Source: JBMTVT01 sp049451635 (GTDB lineage Bacteria > Bacteroidota > Bacteroidia > Flavobacteriales > Flavobacteriaceae). Taken from it: 35,729 nt of DNA. The notes under the pieces were generated by a model, which was not told the DNA's origin, did no database searches, and saw only the letters and a list, made by a program, of their open reading frames with translations. Positions 1 through 6,973 of this stretch are shown here, one piece after another. Position numbers and translations under genes: made by a program. Location of the stretch: the NCBI GenBank assembly GCA_049451635.1, contig JBMTVT010000017.1, forward strand, positions 1-35,729, read 5' to 3'. Every line of letters begins with the position of its first letter. Position 1 is the first letter of the stretch.

Positions 1-15
1 TAAATATATTTAAAA

Positions 16-405
16 ATGAAACCATTAATGTCTAAAATTATTTTTTTAAGTGTGTTTTGCTTATTAGTAAGCTTCACAAATACTTTCGCACAAGAAGGCC
101 ATATAACCTTAAATCAAGACAAAAAAATTGATGCTTTATTGGAATTAAAGAAAGAAATGAATAAAAGTGAAACCGATTCTGACCGATATAAAATACAAGT
201 GTATTCTGGAAATAGAGTTGGAGCCACTAATGCAGAGAAAGGTTTTATTGAAAGTTTTGATGATTGGCGCCCAACTATGCAATATGGATCGCCAAATTTT
301 AAAGTTTGGGTTGGTAATTTTAGAACTCGATTGGAAGCTGACAGAGCGTTAGTTCGCATTAAAGAAAAATTTCCAAGTGCCTTTATTTTTAAACCCAAGA
401 AGTAA
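16..405 (+). CDS. Secreted SPOR-domain protein
   Basis: A 129-residue protein with an N-terminal signal peptide (hydrophobic stretch about residues 7-24, likely cut near FAQ at 25-26) and a C-terminal SPOR-like domain from about residue 56 (YKIQVYSG) to the end (FIFKPKK). SPOR domains bind denuded glycan strands of peptidoglycan, so an envelope location is expected; the exact role is unknown. The middle is charged and lysine-rich. A second in-frame ATG at 28 gives a more usual signal peptide (MSKIIF), and a promoter-like TATATTTA at 5-12 would place the transcript start near the first ATG, so 28 may be the true start. The gene converges on the following minus-strand pseudogene and has its own terminator. 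Family call is fairly sure; function is inferred from the domain only. Confidence 0.8.
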   Translation: MKPLMSKIIFLSVFCLLVSFTNTFAQEGHITLNQDKKIDALLELKKEMNKSETDSDRYKIQVYSGNRVGATNAEKGFIESFDDWRPTMQYGSPNFKVWVGNFRTRLEADRALVRIKEKFPSAFIFKPKK

Positions 406-415
406 ATACTCATAT

Positions 416-446
416 AAAAAAAGCGACCAGATTGGTCGCTTTTTTA
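416..446 (+). terminator. Rho-independent terminator of the SPOR gene
   Basis: Perfect stem AAAGCGACCA / TGGTCGCTTT with a 3-nt loop (GAT at 430-432), A-run before and T-run after, starting about 10 nt after the SPOR stop codon. The flanking A and T runs mean it could also work on the minus strand for the adjacent pseudogene. Confidence 0.85.
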
Positions 447-453
447 TTAATAA

Positions 454-1179
454 CTACTCAACTATAATCTTCTTCGTTATAAGGCTATCGTTAAGGCTCA
501 TTTTTAAAAAATAAATTCCAGAACGTAAATTGGAAATATCAATTTGCTTTAAACTATCAAATCCATCAATCACTACTTTCCCACTTATATCATAAACGCT
601 AATGCTATCAATTTTTTCATTAGTGTTTATATTTATTAGGTGGTTTGCTGGATTAGGATGAATACTAATTCTGCTTTCTAATGGATTGTCTTCAATTCCT
701 TGGAAGCATTCATTTGGGTATTAGCTGCAGAAGCATCTGAATACTCTTTGTCCAAAACCTTAGTACCCGCAAGTAAATTATTTGTTGGAACAGATTGGTT
801 GCCGTCTTCAACAACAGCATTTACAGTATGATTATGTGAAGGTAAATTACTTACAGATAACGTATTTGTTGCCCCCTTTACTTCCTTGATTGTAACTTGG
901 CAATCCCGGTCCATTACCTTGTACTATTGGCACGCGACCTCTTAAATCTGGTAATGCAAATGTTGTTAGTCCATCACCGCCATACTAGGTACCTAATAGT
1001 GAAAACAAAGTGGAATATTGAGAAATAGCTAAAAGATGCCTATCGCATTCCATCCAACCTCGCTATTCAAAATTAACTCCTGTTAATTTAATATCACCTA
1101 GATATGATTCTTGGGCATTTTAATCAGTTGTAAAAACTAATAAAAATAATAGCCCTAAAATTGTAATTGATTTTTTCAT
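454..1179 (-). pseudogene. Decayed secreted tail-collar (Mdp-like) protein with T9SS sorting tail
   Basis: Reading from ATG at 1179-1177 on the minus strand, one frame gives a signal-peptide-like start (MKKSITILGLLFLLVF), then ESYLGDIKLTGVNF, RGWMECD, YGGDGLTTFALPDLRGRVPI and GNGPGL: the tail-collar / microcystin-dependent-protein signature. That frame is broken by three stops: TAA 1120-1122, TAG 1063-1065 and TAG 985-987. A frame change follows near 868-876 at a run of five C (G on the coding strand), after which NLPSHNHTV continues in the next frame. A second frame change near 715-725 removes the expected C-terminal part of the collar domain and joins it to a type A T9SS tail (HPNPANH, then YDISGKVV, ISNLRSGIYFLKM, ITKKIIVE) ending at TAG 454-456. 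The signal peptide and sorting tail say the ancestor was a secreted or surface protein, not a phage tail fibre. Clearly a pseudogene. Confidence 0.88.
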
Positions 1180-1230
1180 AATGAATTGTTTATAATTAAT
1201 AGCTTTTTAAAGATAGGTTATTAAAAGGCA

Positions 1231-1263
1231 CAAAAAAAGCACTTATTGTTAAATAAGTGCTTT
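1231..1263 (-). terminator. Terminator of the rimP-nusA-infB operon
   Basis: Twelve-base-pair stem AAAGCACTTATT / AATAAGTGCTTT (1236-1247 and 1252-1263, loop 1248-1251). Read on the minus strand it is followed by seven T (1232-1238 on the plus strand are A). It lies 28 nt past the infB stop. Confidence 0.85.
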
Positions 1264-1291
1264 GTCCATTATTTGTCTTTTGTTTGTAGTA

Positions 1292-4006
1292 TTATTTCAA
1301 TTTCTTTTTAACCTCAACTTCATGGAAAGCTTCTATGATGTCACCTTCATTAATATCGTTGTAGTTTTTAATTTGCATACCACAATCGTAGCCTTTACTT
1401 ACTTCTTTAACATCATCTTTAAATCGTTTTAAAGATGCTAGTTCGCCTGTGTAAACTACTACACCATCCCTTATCAATCGTACTCTAGAATTTCTAAATA
1501 TTTTTCCATTGGTAACCATACATCCAGCAATAGTTCCAATTTTCGAAACTTTGAAGATTTCTCTAATTTCAGCGGTACCTGTAATTTCTTCTTTAAGCTC
1601 TGGCGACAGCATACCTTCCATAGCATCTTTAAGATCGTTTATGGCATCATAGATGATCGAGTATGTTCTAATGTCTATTTCTTCTTTGTCTGCAATAGCT
1701 CTAGCATTTCCAACTGGCCTAACGTTAAATCCAACAATAATAGCATCGGATGCTGAAGCTAATAACACATCACTTTCAGTTATAGCTCCAACGCCTTTGT
1801 GTAAAATATTCACTTGGATTTCTTCAGTAGATAATTTTTGGAATGAATCTGTCAATGCTTCAACCGAACCATCCACATCGCCTTTGAGAATAATATTCAA
1901 CTCTTGGAAATCTCCAAGAGCTATTCGACGACCAATTTCATCAAGTGTAATATGTCGCTGTGTTCTAACAGACTGCTCTCGTTGTAATTGGGCTCTTTTA
2001 GCTGCAATTTGTTTTGCTTCACGTTCATCTGCAAATACATTGAACTTATCTCCTGCTTGAGGTGCGCCATCCAAACCTAAAATAGATACTGGTGTAGATG
2101 GACCAGCTTCATGTACATCATTTCCGCGTTCATCGTGCATCGCTTTTACTTTACCACTATGCTGTCCTGCAAGTACATAATCGCCGACTCGTAACGTTCC
2201 TGCTTGCACTAAAATAGTAGATACATAACCTCGACCTTTATCTAGGAATGCTTCGACAACGGTTCCTGTCGCTGGTTTATCCGGGTTGGCTTTAAGCTCT
2301 AATAATTCAGCTTCAAGCAATACTTTTTCTAATAACTCTTTAACCCCAGTTCCAAATTTAGCCGATATGTCATGGGATTGTATTTTACCTCCCCAATCTT
2401 CAACCAATAAATTCATTTGAGCCAATCCTTCTTTAATCTTATCAGGATTCGCATCTGGTTTATCAATTTTGTTAATGGCAAAAACGATGGGCACCCCTGC
2501 AGCTTGAGCGTGCGAGATAGCTTCCTTGGTTTGTGGCATGATGTCATCATCTGCCGCTGCAACAATAATGGCTATGTCTGTTACTTGCGCACCACGTGCA
2601 CGCATGGCAGTAAAGGCCTCGTGACCCGGCGTATCTAAAAAGGCTATTTTTTGTCCATTTTCCAATTCTACACCGTAAGCACCAATATGCTGGGTAATAC
2701 CTCCTGACTCACCTGCAATTACATTTTCTTCACGAATATAATCTAAAAGTGATGTTTTACCATGATCTACGTGACCCATTACAGTAACTATTGGTGCACG
2801 AGGTTTTAAGTCTTCTGGTCTGTCTTTAATATCTTCAATGGATTCTTCAATATCAGCTCTTACAAACTCTACTTGATATCCAAATTCTTCTGCAACAATT
2901 GATAGGGTTTCTGCATCTAAACGCTGGTTCATGGTAACCATCATACCTAGCGACATACATGCTGAAATAATTTCTGTTACACCAACGTTCATCATGGTAG
3001 CAACTTCGCTGGCTGTTACAAACTCTGTAACTTTGAGTATTTTACTTTCTGCTGCCTCTAGCTGCTGATCGATTTCAGATTGCTCTCTGTGTTGATCTCT
3101 TTTATCCCTTCTGTATTTAGCCCCTTTACCTTTTGCAGATTTTCCTTGAAGTTTTTCAAGTGTTTCGCGCACTTGTTTTTTTACGTCTTCCTCACTTGGC
3201 TCTTCCTTAACAATATTTCGACGACCTTTTCCTTTAAATCTATCATTACTTGCTGGCCTTTCAGTACCACGATTTGCATCCTGTGGCCCACCAACTTTGC
3301 TTATACGACGACGTTTTCTTTTACTAGCAGCATTTGAATCTCCTTCTTTGTTTTCAGGTTTTTTATCTTCTTTTTTCTTTTTCTTGGGCTTATTAAATTG
3401 AGATAAATCTATTTTATCTCCAGCTATTTTTGGCCCTGAAAGTTTTTGATACTTGGTTTCAACCTTTTCATCAACATCCAATCCTTCACTAGCTAGAGTT
3501 TCCTCTTTTGAGGATATTTTTTCAGGTTGTTTTTCTTCAGCTTTTGTAGGTTTTTCTTCTACCTTTTGAACCTCTTTTTTTGGCTCTTCTACTTCTGGCT
3601 TTAGTGGTACCTCTAGCTCTGGTTTTTTTTCAACTTTTTTTGGCTCTAAATCAATTTTTCCAACTTGTTTGGGGCTAGAGAGTATCTTTGATGCTTTAAC
3701 AATCTCTTCTTTTTGAGCTTTTTCTGAGGCTTCTTGGGCTTTTTGCTTTGCTTCTATTTCTTGCTCACGTTTTATACGTAAATCTTCCTTTTCTTTTAGC
3801 TTTGCTTCACTTACTTCTTGCGACTTAACTTTTTTATTGGCGTCTGTTTCGAATTCATCTGAAAGAATTTTATAAGTTTCTTCAGAAATTTTCGTTGTTG
3901 GGCGCTTCTCTATCTCGACACCTTTTGAATCTAAAAATTCTACAGCACGATCTAGAGAGATGTTAAGCTCGCGTAGTACTTTATTTAATCTTATTGTTTC
4001 AGCCAT
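1292..4006 (-). CDS. infB: Translation initiation factor IF-2
   Basis: A GTPase of 904 residues that brings initiator fMet-tRNA to the 30S subunit and promotes subunit joining. It has an N-terminal IF2-N domain (about 1-50, ETIRLNKVLRELNISLDRAV), a long charged Lys/Glu/Pro-rich linker (about 60-310) typical of flavobacterial IF-2, and a conserved C-terminal half. G-domain motifs are intact: GHVDHGKT at 411-418 (G1), DTPGH at 458-462 (G3) and NKID at 512-515 (G4). Two beta-barrel domains and the terminal fMet-tRNA-binding domain follow. Last gene of the rimP-nusA-infB operon, 29 nt after nusA. Length is normal for Bacteroidota. No lesions seen. Confidence 0.98.
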   Translation of the reverse strand: MAETIRLNKVLRELNISLDRAVEFLDSKGVEIEKRPTTKISEETYKILSDEFETDANKKVKSQEVSEAKLKEKEDLRIKREQEIEAKQKAQEASEKAQKEEIVKASKILSSPKQVGKIDLEPKKVEKKPELEVPLKPEVEEPKKEVQKVEEKPTKAEEKQPEKISSKEETLASEGLDVDEKVETKYQKLSGPKIAGDKIDLSQFNKPKKKKKEDKKPENKEGDSNAASKRKRRRISKVGGPQDANRGTERPASNDRFKGKGRRNIVKEEPSEEDVKKQVRETLEKLQGKSAKGKGAKYRRDKRDQHREQSEIDQQLEAAESKILKVTEFVTASEVATMMNVGVTEIISACMSLGMMVTMNQRLDAETLSIVAEEFGYQVEFVRADIEESIEDIKDRPEDLKPRAPIVTVMGHVDHGKTSLLDYIREENVIAGESGGITQHIGAYGVELENGQKIAFLDTPGHEAFTAMRARGAQVTDIAIIVAAADDDIMPQTKEAISHAQAAGVPIVFAINKIDKPDANPDKIKEGLAQMNLLVEDWGGKIQSHDISAKFGTGVKELLEKVLLEAELLELKANPDKPATGTVVEAFLDKGRGYVSTILVQAGTLRVGDYVLAGQHSGKVKAMHDERGNDVHEAGPSTPVSILGLDGAPQAGDKFNVFADEREAKQIAAKRAQLQREQSVRTQRHITLDEIGRRIALGDFQELNIILKGDVDGSVEALTDSFQKLSTEEIQVNILHKGVGAITESDVLLASASDAIIVGFNVRPVGNARAIADKEEIDIRTYSIIYDAINDLKDAMEGMLSPELKEEITGTAEIREIFKVSKIGTIAGCMVTNGKIFRNSRVRLIRDGVVVYTGELASLKRFKDDVKEVSKGYDCGMQIKNYNDINEGDIIEAFHEVEVKKKLK

Positions 4007-4035
4007 AAATTGCCTTTAAAATACTCAAATATATG

Positions 4036-5268
4036 TTATTCTTCGAATTCTTCTCTTAAAATTCTCAGAACGTCGTTAATTGTTTCTTCTTCTAAATCTG
4101 TTCTTTTAACTAAATCATCTACATCTTGTTCTAAAACACTCTTAGCAGTATCTAATCCAGCTTTACTAAATTCGTCTATAATCCATCCTTCAATTTCATC
4201 AGAGAACTCTCTTAATTCAACATCTTCTTCAGCACCTTCTCTAAATACATCAATTTCATAACCGGTTAATTGACCTGCCAAACGGATATTGTGCCCCCCT
4301 CTACCAATGGCTTTACTAACTTCCTCTGGTTTTAAAATGACCTCAGCGCGTTTTGTTTCTTCATCAATTTTTATTGATGTCACTCGTGCAGGGCTTAAAG
4401 CTCTTGTGATATACAACTGCAAGTTATTGGTATAGTTGATTACATCAATATTTTCATTACCTAACTCTCGTACAATACCATGAATTCTTGAACCTTTCAT
4501 ACCAACACAAGCTCCAACAGGGTCAATTCTATCATCATAAGAATCTACAGCCACTTTTGCTTTTTCACCGGGGATTCTAACCACATTTTTTATAGTAATC
4601 AATCCATCAAAAACCTCAGGTATTTCTTGTTCGAATAATTTTTCTAGAAATAATGGTGATGTTCTGGACATAATGATGGTTGGTTTAGCCCCTTTAAGCT
4701 CTACGCTATCAATCACACCTCTTACGTTATCACCTTTTCTAAAGAAATCAGATGGTATTTGTTTGTCTTTTGGCAATACAATTTCATTACCTTCATCATC
4801 CAACAAAATAACTGCTCTGTGACGAATATGGTGAACCTCAGCTGTATAAATCTCGCCAACTAAGTCTTTAAATTGCTTATAAATTATGGTATTGTCGTGT
4901 TCGTGGATTTTAGAAATTAGGTTTTGACGCAGTGCCAAAATAGCACGCCTTCCAAGATCGATAAGTTTCACTTCTTCTGATACATCTTCACCTACTTCAA
5001 AGTCTGGCTCGATTTTACGAGCTTCAGATAATGAAATTTCTTGGTTTGGCTCTTCTACCTCACCATCGGCTACAACCACTCTATTTCTCCATATTTCTAA
5101 ATCACCTTTATCTGGATTTACAATGATGTCAAAATTATCATCATCACCGTATTTCTTTTTTAAGGCGCTTCTAAATACGTCCTCTAAAATGGCCATTAAC
5201 GTTACTCTGTCAATGAGCTTATCGTCTTTGAATTCAGAAAAAGATTCAATTAACGCGATATTTTCCAT
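4036..5268 (-). CDS. nusA: Transcription termination/antitermination protein NusA
   Basis: RNA-polymerase-associated factor that modulates pausing, termination and antitermination. The 410 residues show the NusA N-domain (about 1-130), an S1 domain (about 135-200), and two KH domains with their GxxG loops: GMKG near 253 (GACVGMKGSRI) and GRGG in the second (AIGRGGHNIRLAGQ). A short acidic C-terminal tail follows; the AR repeats seen in E. coli NusA are absent, as usual outside proteobacteria. It begins 13 nt after rimP and ends 29 nt before infB, the classic operon order. Because NusA affects hairpin-dependent termination, the hairpin in the operon leader (5754-5779) is a plausible self-control point; that is inference. 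Confidence 0.97.
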   Translation of the reverse strand: MENIALIESFSEFKDDKLIDRVTLMAILEDVFRSALKKKYGDDDNFDIIVNPDKGDLEIWRNRVVVADGEVEEPNQEISLSEARKIEPDFEVGEDVSEEVKLIDLGRRAILALRQNLISKIHEHDNTIIYKQFKDLVGEIYTAEVHHIRHRAVILLDDEGNEIVLPKDKQIPSDFFRKGDNVRGVIDSVELKGAKPTIIMSRTSPLFLEKLFEQEIPEVFDGLITIKNVVRIPGEKAKVAVDSYDDRIDPVGACVGMKGSRIHGIVRELGNENIDVINYTNNLQLYITRALSPARVTSIKIDEETKRAEVILKPEEVSKAIGRGGHNIRLAGQLTGYEIDVFREGAEEDVELREFSDEIEGWIIDEFSKAGLDTAKSVLEQDVDDLVKRTDLEEETINDVLRILREEFEE

Positions 5269-5281
5269 AACTCTTTTTGAA

Positions 5282-5743
5282 TTAAAATTTAATCATAACT
5301 TTTGCTTCTACAATATCAGGGTAAGCGATTTTCACTTCCTTTTTTACGGTTATTTTGCCTTTGCCTAAGGGTTTGGGCTCTTTAACTTTCCACTCTAGTG
5401 TAATATCATTATCAGTTGCTTTGGTAAGCTCCCCTTCAATTTCATTTAAAGGTGTTTTTACTTTAAGCGTTCTTTTTAAATTCTTTTTATACTGCCTTTT
5501 ATGAACTAAAGGCGATGTGGCACCAGCAGACATAACTTCTAAAGAAAAATCTTCTTCCTCTCTGTCTAAATTATGCTCTATGGCTCTACTAACAAACATA
5601 CAGTCTTCTACCAACACCCCATTATCTCCATCAATAATTACTTTAATATGATTGTCATTTTGAACTGTAAAATCAATAAGAAATAGATCTTGCCTTTCTT
5701 TAAATGCAGCTTCAAGTAGCTCTGTGACTTTTGTTTTAAACAT
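5282..5743 (-). CDS. rimP: Ribosome maturation factor RimP
   Basis: Cytoplasmic assembly factor for the 30S ribosomal subunit. The 153 residues match RimP: an N-terminal alpha/beta domain with the HIKVIIDGDNGVLVEDC core (about 32-48), the conserved LEVMSAGATSPL stretch (family consensus LEVSSPG..RPL), and a C-terminal SH3-like barrel. First gene of the rimP-nusA-infB operon. The ATG at 5743 lies 15 nt after a strong hairpin in the leader, and a Bacteroidota -7 element is found at 5807-5814. Position in the operon and sequence agree, so the call is firm. Confidence 0.95.
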   Translation of the reverse strand: MFKTKVTELLEAAFKERQDLFLIDFTVQNDNHIKVIIDGDNGVLVEDCMFVSRAIEHNLDREEEDFSLEVMSAGATSPLVHKRQYKKNLKRTLKVKTPLNEIEGELTKATDNDITLEWKVKEPKPLGKGKITVKKEVKIAYPDIVEAKVMIKF

Positions 5744-5753
5744 TTTTTAGTAT

Positions 5754-5779
5754 AAAAAGAGGGGACTTCCCGTCCCCTC
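5754..5779 (-). promoter_or_regulatory. Terminator-like hairpin in the rimP operon leader (putative attenuator)
   Basis: Perfect 8-bp GC-rich stem GAGGGGAC / GTCCCCTC (5759-5766 and 5772-5779) with a 5-nt loop. On the minus strand it is followed directly by TTTTT (5754-5758), 10 nt before the rimP ATG. It lies about 20 nt after the predicted transcript start (near 5800). No gene ends here: the next gene on the other side (usp) is divergent. It therefore sits inside the leader of the rimP-nusA-infB mRNA. A role in attenuation is inference. Confidence 0.6.
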
Positions 5780-5806
5780 ATTTCTTGTTTTTTTCTTACA
5801 ACGCTG

Positions 5807-5814
5807 CAAATATA
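5807..5814 (-). promoter_or_regulatory. -7 element of the rimP-nusA-infB promoter
   Basis: On the minus strand TATATTTG, an exact match to the Bacteroidota -7 consensus TAnnTTTG. No good TTG is found at the usual upstream distance (only T-rich sequence), so the -33 element is weak. Confidence 0.55.
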
Positions 5815-5824
5815 TAACATTTTA

Positions 5825-5855
5825 TTGATTTTTAAAGGAATATTTCATAAATTTA
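5825..5855 (+). promoter_or_regulatory. Promoter of the universal stress protein gene
   Basis: TTG (5825-5827), 20-nt spacer, TAAATTTA (5848-5855): one base from the TAnnTTTG consensus, 22 nt before the start codon. Confidence 0.5.
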
Positions 5856-5877
5856 GATACAACTCACTTGTGTTATT

Positions 5878-6702
5878 ATGAAACGTTTACTTGTACCAAC
5901 CGATTTTTCCAACCAAGCTGAAAATGCTCTAAAAGTAGCTGCCCAATTAGCCAAAAAACATGATTGTGAAATTTATTTGCTGCATATTCTTGAAATGCCT
6001 TTACAAGAGGTAGACCCCATAAACTCGAACAACAATATGCCTGAAGCTATATTTTTTATGAAATTGGCACACCAAAAGTTTGAAAAACTAAAAAGCAAAG
6101 CCTATTTAGAGGGGATAGTGATTCATGAAATTGTAGATTTTCATGAAATATTTAAAGGCATTTTCCAAGTCTGTAAAAAACATAACATCGATTTAGTAAT
6201 TATGGGATCTAATGGCGCCAGTGGTTTCAGGGAAATACTTATTGGAAGCAATACCGAAAAAGTGGTTCGCACCTCGGATACACCTGTATTAGTTGTCAAA
6301 AATGAACATATAACATTTCAAGTTAATGATTTTGTCTTTGCTTCAGACTTTAAAGAAGAAAGCACAAAAACCTATGAAAAAGCCATTAAATTTGCCAAAA
6401 CACTGGGTGCTAAAATACATTTGCTAATGGTTGTTACACCTGCAAAATTTATAACAACCCGTGATGCCCAAAATAGGATAGAAAAGTTTGCAAACTCTTT
6501 TGATTTCTCAAATTATACCATTCGTATTTACAATGATATTAGTATTGAAAAAGGTATCATTAATTTTTCTCAATATCTTAATGCCGATTTAATCGGCATG
6601 AGCACTCATGGCAGACAAGGTATTTCGCATTTTTTTAATGGCAGCATTAGCGAAGATTTGGTAAACCATGCCAAACGTCCTGTAATTACGTTTAAAATTT
6701 AA
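5878..6702 (+). CDS. Tandem universal stress protein (two Usp domains)
   Basis: A 274-residue cytoplasmic protein made of two Usp domains, about 1-140 and 147-274. The first begins KRLLVPTDFSNQAENAL and carries the ATP-binding signature G-x2-G-x9-G-S (GSNGASGFREILIGSN). The second begins near NDFVFASDFKEES and keeps the motif in part (HGRQGISHFFNGS). Such proteins bind ATP and accumulate under stress; the precise role here cannot be told. It is divergent from the rimP operon, with its own promoter, and ends in a bidirectional terminator shared with tRNA-Gln. Confidence 0.92.
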   Translation: MKRLLVPTDFSNQAENALKVAAQLAKKHDCEIYLLHILEMPLQEVDPINSNNNMPEAIFFMKLAHQKFEKLKSKAYLEGIVIHEIVDFHEIFKGIFQVCKKHNIDLVIMGSNGASGFREILIGSNTEKVVRTSDTPVLVVKNEHITFQVNDFVFASDFKEESTKTYEKAIKFAKTLGAKIHLLMVVTPAKFITTRDAQNRIEKFANSFDFSNYTIRIYNDISIEKGIINFSQYLNADLIGMSTHGRQGISHFFNGSISEDLVNHAKRPVITFKI

Positions 6703-6718
6703 TAAAGTACATATAAAC

Positions 6719-6749
6719 AAAAAAGTCTTCCAATATTGGAAGACTTTTT
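6719..6749. terminator. Bidirectional terminator between usp and tRNA-Gln
   Basis: A perfect 30-nt palindrome with arms AAAAAGTCTTCCAAT and ATTGGAAGACTTTTT. It has a T-run when read in either direction, so it can end the usp transcript (plus) and the tRNA-Gln transcript (minus). Confidence 0.88.
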
Positions 6750-6750
6750 G

Positions 6751-6823
6751 TTGGCTTACTAGGGCTCGAACCTAGACTCTTCTGGACCAAAACCAGACGT
6801 GTTGCCAGTTACACCATAAGCCA
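6751..6823 (-). tRNA. tRNA-Gln (anticodon UUG)
   Basis: On the minus strand the 73 nt fold as a full cloverleaf. The acceptor stem is TGGCTTA / TAAGCCA with discriminator A. The anticodon stem TCTGG / CCAGA closes the loop TTTTGGT, giving anticodon UUG (complement of 6788-6790), which reads CAA. The T-arm is CTAGG-TTCGAGC-CCTAG. CCA is not encoded. A consensus promoter lies just upstream and a terminator just downstream, so it is a single-gene unit. Confidence 0.96.
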
Positions 6824-6840
6824 ATGTGTAATTGAGGGTG

Positions 6841-6870
6841 CAAATTTAGTACAAAGTTTTATTTTTACAA
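6841..6870 (-). promoter_or_regulatory. Promoter of tRNA-Gln
   Basis: On the minus strand TTG (6868-6870), exactly 19 nt, then TAAATTTG (6841-6848): a full match to the Bacteroidota TTG-N19-TAnnTTTG consensus, 18 nt before the tRNA 5' end. Confidence 0.8.
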
Positions 6871-6920
6871 GTATTTTTTTGAAAAATAATCGTGAAAACT
6901 TAACGTTTACTTAAAAAGAT

Positions 6921-6949
6921 TTGAAGTAACATTTTTATTGCTAAATTCG
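6921..6949 (+). promoter_or_regulatory. Promoter of the DUF2723 gene
   Basis: TTG (6921-6923), 18-nt spacer, TAAATTCG (6942-6949), one base off TAnnTTTG. It puts the transcript start after the upstream candidate start at 6938 and supports ATG 6974. Confidence 0.5.
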
Positions 6950-6973
6950 CCAAAGCAAATAAATATAGACAAC

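Noticed and set aside
454..1179. Tail-collar motifs as evidence of a prophage
   Set aside because: The same reading frame begins with a signal peptide and ends in a T9SS sorting domain, and no other phage gene is nearby. It is a secreted bacterial protein remnant.
5638..5820. A leader peptide or small gene overlapping the start of rimP
   Set aside because: Its reading frame covers the leader hairpin and runs into rimP out of frame, with no family resemblance or start signal; it reads as a shadow.
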